From contig CM038052.1 of NCBI GenBank assembly GCA_021397845.1, positions 168,694,182 through 168,758,181 of the forward strand: 64,000 bases of DNA, given 5' to 3'. Shown piece by piece: positions 57,770 through 64,000 of the stretch. This DNA comes from Areca catechu (lineage: Eukaryota > Streptophyta > Magnoliopsida > Arecales > Arecaceae). Each line of letters starts with the position of its first letter. Position 1 is the first letter of the stretch. The notes below the pieces were generated by a model. The model made no database searches. It had not been told where the DNA came from and was given only the letters and a program-made list of their open reading frames with translations. The position numbers and the translations under genes are program-made.

Positions 57770-58790
57770 GCCGAAGCGCTGGGCTCGAAGCTTCGGTGCC
57801 GGAGAGCCGAGCTCCAGGTTTGAGTGCTGGAGAGCCGGGCTTCCAGGCTTGGGTGCCGGAGTGCGTGGGATCCGGGCTTGAATGATGGAGAGCTGGGCTC
57901 CCAGTCTTCAGTGCTTGAGAGCTGGGCTCAAATCTTCAGTGCCGGAGAGTGTGGGATCCAGGCTTGAGTGCTGGGTAGCCGGGCTTCCAAGCTTGAGTGC
58001 TTGAGAGCCGGGCTCAAATCTTCAGTACCAAAGAGCGTGGGATCCGGGCTTGAGTGCTGGGCAGCTGGGCTTCCAGGCTTGAGTGCTTGAGAGCTGAGCT
58101 CAAATCTTCGGTGCCGGAGAGCTGGGCTCCGGGCTTTGCTGCTTGAGAACTGGGCTCAACGCTTCAGCGCCGGAGAGCTGGGCTCCGGGCTTTACTTAGT
58201 GAGAGCTGAGCTTCCAGACTTGAGCGCCGGAGTGCGTGGGATCCGGGCTTGAGTGCTGGAGAGTTGGGCTTCCAGACTTGAGTGCCAGAGAGCATGGGAT
58301 CCGGGCTTGAGCGCCGGAGAGCGTGGGATCCGGGCTTGAGTGCTGGAGAGCTGGGCTTCCAGACTTGAGTGTCAGAGAGCGTAGGATCCGGGCTTGAGTG
58401 CCGGAGAGCGTGGGATCCGGGCTTGAGTGCCATAGAGCTGGGCTTCCAGACTTGAGTGCCGGAGAGCGTGGGATCCGAACTTCAGTGCCGGAGAGCTGGG
58501 CTCCAGCCTTTGGTGCCGAAGGATTGGGCTCCGGGCTTCAGTGTCGGAGAGCTGGGCTCCGGGCTCTGGTGCTAAAGAACTAGACTCCGGGCTTCAGTGC
58601 CGGAGAGTTGGACCCCGGGCTTGGTGTCGGAGGGCTGGACTCCGGGCTTCGGTGCCAGAGAACTGGGCTCCGGGACTTGGCGCCAGAGGGATTGACTCCG
58701 GGACTTGATGCCGGAGGGCTGGACTCCGGGCTTCGACATACCGGGCCTCGGGCCGAGAAGCAACATACCGGGCCTCGGGCCGGGCAGCGA
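57770..58790. repeat. About 30-bp tandem array, element B
   Basis: Same unit as in element A (GAGTGCCGGAGAGCGTGGGA plus TCCGGGCTT) with fewer copies, and two rather than three of the closing CATACCGGGCCTCGGGCCG blocks. Confidence 0.85.
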
Positions 58791-58859
58791 CATCCCTGCA
58801 AGGCAAAAACGGTTTGCACAAAAGGGGATATTTATTATTATTAGGAAAAGGTCTTACAT

Positions 58860-60033
58860 TACCAATAGAATATTCTCAGGTTGCAGGCATTCCATGTCCA
58901 CAGGAATCTGGCATCGTCCAGACTCGCGAGATAGTAGGCCCCATGCGAAAGGGCTTCGACCACCTTATAGGGGTCTTCCCAGTTCGGCGATAGCTTGCCG
59001 CACTCCCGGGATTGAAACGCTTCAGCTTGGGCAATACCAGGTCACCCAAGCGGAAGACCTTTGGCTTCACTCGCACGTTATAGTACCGGGCTACACGCTG
59101 TCGGTAAACCACCATCCGGAGTCGGGCCTTGTCTCTGGTTTCCTCGAGAAGGTCCAGGTTGAGGAGAAGGCGCTCCGGGTTCTCTGCTTCGTTATACTAC
59201 TGTATTCGCAGTGTGGTCACGCCGAGTTCGACTGGGACAACGGTTTCTGTGCCGAAAATGAGGTTGAAGGGCGTTTCATCCGTTGCCGTCCTGGGCATTG
59301 TGTGGTAGGCCCAGAGAACGCTGGGAAGTTATTCTGTCCACTTGCCTTTGGCTTAGTCTAGCCTGGTCCTAAGTCCCTGGAGAATGGTCCGGTTGGTCAC
59401 CTCGACCTCCCCATTGGTTTGGGGATGAGCAACCAAGGTGAAGCGGTGCTGGATACTGAGCTCGACACAAAACTCTTCGAACTCCCGGTTGTCAAACTGC
59501 CACCTGTTACCAGTGATGATGCCGTGGGGAAGCCCGAAGCGACAGATGATCGACTTCCAAAAATAACTTGCAGACCTTGGCTTCCGTGATCCGTGCTAGT
59601 GGCTTCGCTTCTACCCACTTGGTGAAATAGTCGATGGCCACTATCAAAAACTTCCATTGCACTATCGCAGGGGGAAATGGACCTAGGATGTCTATTCCCC
59701 ACTGGATGAATGGCCATGGGGCGGAGAGCTGGGAGAGTGGCGCCGCTGGTTGATGCTGTATGCTGGGTGGCGCTAGCACCGGTCGCACCTCTTCATGAAG
59801 TCAGCGACATCCTCCCTCATAGTCTCCCAATAATAACCTTGACGGAGGGCCTTGTACACCAGTGTCCTCCCCCCGATGTGGTTTCCACAGAGGCCTTCGT
59901 GGATCTCTTGGAGGACGAAGATTGCCTCTGCGGGTCTCAAGCACTTCAAGAGCGGATGGGAGTGGGATCGGTGGTAGAGTTGTCCTTCCAGGAGGATGAA
60001 CCGCGAGGCCTTCATGATAAGGCCGGCCTCTAC
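58860..60033 (-). pseudogene. Element B integrase
   Basis: HHCC domain intact at 59,773-60,015 (EIHEGLCGNHIGGRTLVYKA and MREDVADFMKRCDRC). The core is readable near 59,507-59,788 (GIDILGPFPPAIVQWKFLIV) and then in changing frames. The C-terminus is at 58,876-59,115. Inactive by frameshift. Confidence 0.85.
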
Positions 60034-60660
60034 TCAGTCTCCCGGCAGGGTGCCATCAGTAATGTATCTGATGTACCTATCCATCCAGCTCGGCTTCGAG
60101 ATGACCTGTTGCACCTCTACGGGAGCTTCGTTGCTTGGATTTTCGAGGTACTCGATGTTGGCCCGTCCCAATGACGAGTCCGGTAAGGTCGCAAGTCTTG
60201 ATAGCATATCGGTGCGAGTGTTCTCACCTCGGGGGATATGAGTGATGCTGAAGCACCAGAAACCTGTCGTGCTTGAGCAGACCTGCTCCAAGTACTTCAT
60301 CATCTAGGGATCTCTAGCTTCATATTCTTCGAAGACCTGTCCGGCCACCAGTTGGGAGTCAGTGAAGACCATCAGACTTCGTACACCCAGCTCGCGGGAG
60401 ATCCTGAGGTCCGCGAGGAGTGCCTTGTACTCTGCCTGGTTATTTGTCGCGGCAAACTTAAAGCGTAGTGTGCATTCAGCTACAACTCTATCGTTGTTGG
60501 TGAGGATTAGGCCTGCGCCACTTCCGCTCGCGTTGGACGCATCGTCGACATGGAGGATCCAAGGCTCCTCCTCGGCACCGGGCTCCTCTTGATGCTCCGG
60601 GGTCGTCTGCTCTGGCTCTTCAGCAAGTCTCGCACACTCGACCAGGAAGTCGGCCAGCAT
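60034..60660 (-). pseudogene. Element B RNase H, N-terminally cut at the junction
   Basis: 60,304-60,660 carries WILHVDDASNASGSGAGLIL, NNQAEYKALLADLRISRELG and FTDSQLVAGQVFEEYEARDP; a TAG (60,304-60,306) follows, then HIPRGENTRTDMLSRLATLP. Unlike element A, the FTDS region has no stop. The RNase H frame joins upstream to gag codons without a stop, giving a 169-codon chimeric frame (60,304-60,813). Confidence 0.85.
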
Positions 60661-61285
60661 CGGCTCGCTAGCGGAGCCCTGCATGTTTGCAAACTGGCGG
60701 GTAAGCTCCGCTAGCTTGCGCTCCTGCTCCTTCAGACGCTTCTCCGCCATGCACCTGATGGCCTCATCTGTGAAACCCTCCGCGGAGGCCAAAGGAGATG
60801 GAGAAGGGGACATGGAATGATGTCCATGATAGGGGGTCTTGCCTTTTCGACCTTGGTGGGCTCTAGCCGTTTACCCGCTCGAGGGTCGGGGATCGGCTCT
60901 CCCGATCGACAGATTCGGCCCGTTGTCTCTTTGTCGGAATCCGATGACTATCCCGGTGGTCGGTGATAGCCCGGGACTGCGAAGGCCCTCCTTGGAAGGA
61001 ACGCAGGCTATCGCGGGGTGTTGCGGCATGGGTCGCGGGGGTCCCCGGCTGCTGGTGGGTAGCCAAGGACCGATGCTGGTGCTGGAACTGGCGCACTGCT
61101 GCAGTGAGGATCTGCATCTGCTGGGCGAGTGCAGCCAGTTGGACGTCCGTCAGAGGTGGTTGAGCTGGAGCGGGGGAATCCCCTTCTGGACTGTGCGGGT
61201 CCCCACGGGAAGGGGATCTCCCACATGGCTGGTGGAGACTTCTCACCCGCGTTGTCACCATCCTCCCGGTGAGCTACTTGCAAGG
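60661..61285 (-). pseudogene. Duplicated element A gag N-terminal region
   Basis: Corresponds to 20,660-21,283. A one-base insertion in a G run near 61,173 (GGGGG against GGGG at 21,171) shifts the frame of the N-terminal half. The helical block RCMAEKRLKEQERKLAELTR is unchanged. Confidence 0.8.
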
Positions 61286-61339
61286 GGTTTGGGTTGGATC
61301 AAAGTGCATCTTGCCGCACCCCTTCCTGGCGCGCCAATC

Positions 61340-62359
61340 TGTTGCCGCCAAGATCGTCGTGGCCCATAGCTGAGGTCGAGGTCGGAGCTCACCACCGTCT
61401 TACGGGATCCTGGGGATCCTGCTCGATCGTCCGAACCTGCAAAACAGAGTTAGTGACCCGGGCCGGGAATTCTGGCGGGGGCACTCTGACGCTCAAGTAA
61501 CGATCCAGGGGAACAGATCCTCCTGGTCGAGCCCCGAGTATTGGCTCCATGCTAGAAAAAGTTGTGAAGTGAAAGAGTGCGAGCGGGCCGAGCACAGATT
61601 ACGGGAGTGACAGTAGAGGAAAGCTCGAGCTGGGTGGTTGTGTCCATCTAGACCCCTCCTGAGGGTTTCGTGGCAGCCTCGAGCTTTCCTTTCCGGTGCG
61701 CTGCCCCATTCTTGCTTGCTGGACCTCACTCGTCTGGAACTTGGGTTGAATGTGGGTGTGCCCCTTGTTCAAACTTGCGAGACCCCTTTTTGCTAGAGCG
61801 TTGCCCGCCGCTTACCTCAGGATCTTTCCCATGTTTATGGGCGCGTGCGGTGATGTTTCGTGCCGTGGACGGGTTGTCTTTTTATTTTGGTGACATGGAA
61901 GCTACCGTTCGTGCTGACATTCCTTCTGGTCGCTTCCTTTTAGACAACTTTGCAGGGTCTCGATCGACGGACCGCCGCCTCCTGGATCCGGATCTACTGG
62001 TTGACTTCCAATTTTGGAGGGTACAGACAATTGATGGAGAATGCGGAGCCTCGATCGGAGGATTCCTTCCATTCTAGTATAAGCGGCCGCTTGGATCACT
62101 ATCACGGCTTGGCAGGCATCTTTTCGTGGTCCTCAAACCTCGGGCCACCGTCCAGGGAGAGCGGTGAACTCCTTCAGCAGCAGATCTTTTTGTCCGAGGT
62201 GGAGCCGATCTGGAAAGGCGAAGCTCGATTTCGGCCTCGGCGTCTCGACCCGAAGGGAGCGCAGCCGGGCGAAGGAGTCCGAGTTGAGACGTTTCACGTG
62301 GCAGCTTCATCCGACGTGGCGTCCAACTGGGATCCCACGTCAACGATCCCGCCACATCA
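61340..62359 (-). mobile_element. Duplicated copy of element A 5' LTR
   Basis: Same termini (TGTTGCCGCC, CCACATCA) and the same following ATATT (62,360-62,364) as the LTR at 21,338-22,357, with roughly six differences. It is a copy by duplication of the locus, not an independent insertion, since its flank is also copied. Confidence 0.9.
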
Positions 62360-62425
62360 ATATTCATTATATTATAATATATTATAGCATAAGATACATT
62401 ATAATTATTATAATATATAAAATTA

Positions 62426-62639
62426 CAATAATTTATCATATAATGTACTGATGTTATAATGATTATAAAACATGATGATATGCCATCATAATATTAGTGA
62501 AGGCAATTTTACCATGTTAGTTGCAAGCTAATCAATAATTTATCATACAATGTACTGATATTATAATGATTATAAAACATGATGATATGCCATCATAATA
62601 TTAGTGAAGGCAATTTTACCATGTTAGTTGCAAGCTAAT
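62426..62639. repeat. Copy of the 107-bp tandem duplication
   Basis: Same two units as at 22,424-22,637, with one extra change (CATACAATG in the second unit). Confidence 0.88.
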
Positions 62640-63327
62640 CACATCTTCTCCGCATCAAACAACCAAACACAGGATTGCAATTGCAGTTTTCAGATACAAG
62701 CAAGAGTGCAAGACCAAAAAAACACTTGCAATACAAATGTGGCACTTTGTTGCAGCTGCATCTATCAATGCAGGCATCTAGAAATACAGGCAACCAAACA
62801 GCTCCTGAGCCACACATACAGGTGCCAAGTCCATCTTGGTGCCTACAAAGCAGTCCATGCATAGATAATAGTTGCATGGACCCTATGCACATGAACCATT
62901 TTTTTACAACAATGCCTGAGAGTCTACCCTAGATTTCTTCACCATGTCCAGATATTAAAAAGGGGATTCCAATTACTGTAAAAATAATGATTATCCTAAA
63001 TTCTGATCCTAAAGATATTTCATGTACCAATGTTCTGGGTGAAAACTTTGTTACTGCCAAAATGCCCCTCTCCCAGAATATCCCTATAATTAAATTTTAT
63101 AATTAAACTACATATATCCAAAAATCCCATCTAATATCAAACAACTAAATTTATGTTCCATGTATGTTAGGACTCTTATCTTGGTTATCTCTAGGCATCA
63201 AGTTATTTTTGTGAGAGAGAATGGAGCTACTCTTTTGCGATGGTACTACATATGAGATTCAATTGATGGGAGAGAATCTCATCTCAATTTGGAAATTGCA
63301 AACTCAAAAAAATAATTCTAACTAAGA

Positions 63328-63657
63328 GGAAGTGGGGCTAAAAGAATTCCCACGGTACTGAAGAGGCCTGCAGTACCGACGCTAGATGAAGCTACCAGTG
63401 CCCTGGATGGAGAATCTGAAAGAGTAATCAAGAATGCTTTAGGATCAAAGAAATGGGGTCGGCAAAGTGTGCCATTGTGCAAAACCACTCAAATTACAGT
63501 TGCTCATAGGCTTTCTACGGTGATTAGTTCATACGTAATTGTGGTAATGGACAAGGGCAAGGTGGTTGAGATGGAAAACCATACAAACTTAATTGCAACA
63601 ACTCATGGCGCTTATTCAAAACTGTTCCCCACAAAAGCCCGGATGGAAGGTTAATTG
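63328..63657 (+). pseudogene. Second copy of the ABC transporter domain fragment
   Basis: Same truncated nucleotide-binding-domain tail as at 23,325-23,654. The Met codon before LDEATSALD is changed to Thr (ATG to ACG), and two other silent or near-silent changes occur. It is also incomplete, so the truncation predates the duplication. Confidence 0.8.
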
Positions 63658-63905
63658 AGTTGTAAAAAAATAAGTTCGAAGTTCATTGAGTGGTATTTGT
63701 TGTACATACGATAGGGATATCACATGAATTCTGAAGATGCCTAGATGAGCACTATAGTAAAGGAAAGAGATATATATAATATTTTTAACATAATGAATTT
63801 CAACAAAATCATGAGTCAAGAGAATAATAATTGTCAAAATCCTCATATTCAAATGATAATTACCTTGGATGAGTTCACACATTCATCCTCTTCACAATCA
63901 TCCTT

Positions 63906-63989
63906 CTAGAATTTAATTAATATGCTATCAATACTCTTGAGCTGCTCCATCTCTTCTCCATGTGCAATCCCAGGGTCAACATAGCACAA
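63906..63989 (-). CDS. ZUFSP: Last exon of a second C78 peptidase gene copy (partial gene)
   Basis: Encodes the same CYVDPGIAHGEEMEQLKSID and DSILIKF with stop TAG (63,908-63,906) and the same TTTTAG acceptor. The window ends 11 bp upstream of the acceptor, so the other exons, if present, lie beyond 64,000. No difference from the first copy is seen in the exon. Confidence 0.8.
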   Translation of the reverse strand: MCYVDPGIAHGEEMEQLKSIDSILIKF

Positions 63990-64000
63990 CTAAAACCATA

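Larger units (their letters stand above)
54061..60660 (-). mobile_element. Element B: truncated relative of element A
   Basis: Colinear with about 11,060-17,646 of element A, about 95% identical by eye. It begins inside the LTR minisatellite (54,061) and ends in RNase H at 60,659-60,660. It contains a partial LTR, polypurine tract, antisense gene, 30-bp array, integrase and RNase H. RT, protease and gag of this copy are not present: at 60,661 the sequence switches to the duplicated gag-LTR end of element A. Confidence 0.85.
60661..64000. repeat. Second copy of 20,660-24,000 (tandem segmental duplication)
   Basis: Colinear at an offset of 40,001-40,003 bp. By eye I count some 15-20 single-base differences and two or three one-base indels over 3.34 kb. 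It includes the upstream part of element A gag, the whole 5' LTR, the ATATT target duplication, the MITE-like flank with its 107-bp duplication, the ABC fragment and the last C78 exon. It is cut by the window end, not by loss of homology. Confidence 0.9.

Noticed and set aside
61340..62359. Independent insertion of a solo LTR
   Set aside because: Its ATATT and 1.6 kb of host flank are the same as those of the LTR at 21,338-22,357, so it was copied with the locus.
1..64000. tRNA, rRNA or other structured RNA genes
   Set aside because: I looked for tRNA-like arms and conserved rRNA words and saw none that I could support; the primer-binding sites are the only tRNA-related sequence.

Overview
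This window is nuclear DNA of a flowering plant. The evidence is: a split host gene with GT-AG introns and AT-rich introns, several kb-scale Ty3/gypsy LTR retrotransposons of the Tat-like type nested or abutting each other, foldback MITEs inside introns, and a decayed plant-mobile-domain gene. The general look suggests a monocot with a repeat-rich genome, but that is a guess. I see no bacterial, organellar or viral-episome layout.

Layout. (1) 105-7,821: a badly decayed plus-oriented Tat-type element (here element E): gag, protease and a partial RT, then a tandem-repeat array, a minus-strand antisense ORF and a 3' LTR; its gag is interrupted by an LTR-like insertion. (2) 9,937-22,357: element A, a structurally complete minus-oriented Tat-type element of 12.4 kb with two LTRs and a perfect 5-bp target duplication (ATATT), itself inserted in an AT-rich MITE-like sequence. 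(3) 23,325-34,664: the genic island. An ABC-transporter nucleotide-binding-domain fragment (plus) lies tail to tail with a multi-exon C78-family peptidase gene (minus, exons from 30,235 down to 23,903) whose introns hold MITEs. An unrecognised 152-residue membrane-protein-like ORF lies at 34,206-34,664. (4) 34,665-36,868: an LTR-like stretch with a dinucleotide run and a tandem array. (5) about 36,870-38,826: a pol fragment (element D). (6) 38,847-51,192: element C, a second large Tat-type element with both LTRs. (7) 51,841-53,933: a plant mobile domain pseudogene. (8) 54,061-60,660: element B, a truncated relative of A, about 5% different. (9) 60,661-64,000: a near-identical (about 99.5%) second copy of 20,660-24,000, holding the upstream end of element A, its LTR, the host flank, the ABC fragment and the last exon of the C78 gene.

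Main point. Similarity to A steps abruptly from about 95% to about 99.5% at 60,660. The sequence at offset +40,001 then continues unbroken through the element A LTR and its host flank to the window end. This is what a head-to-tail tandem duplication of a 40-kb unit (20,660 to 60,660) would produce, with the junction joining RNase H of one element to gag of another. If so, a second C78 peptidase gene should follow beyond the window. An assembly artefact (two haplotypes placed in series) is the chief alternative.

Within the Tat-type elements, gag-PR-RT-RH-INT is on one strand. An antisense gene on the opposite strand carries a PF04195-like domain and coiled coils and shows convincing short introns; one intron position is shared by A, B and C. 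Each element also has a tandem array in the same slot between integrase and the antisense gene, but the array units are unrelated in sequence. All pol regions carry stops or frameshifts, so none looks autonomous now.
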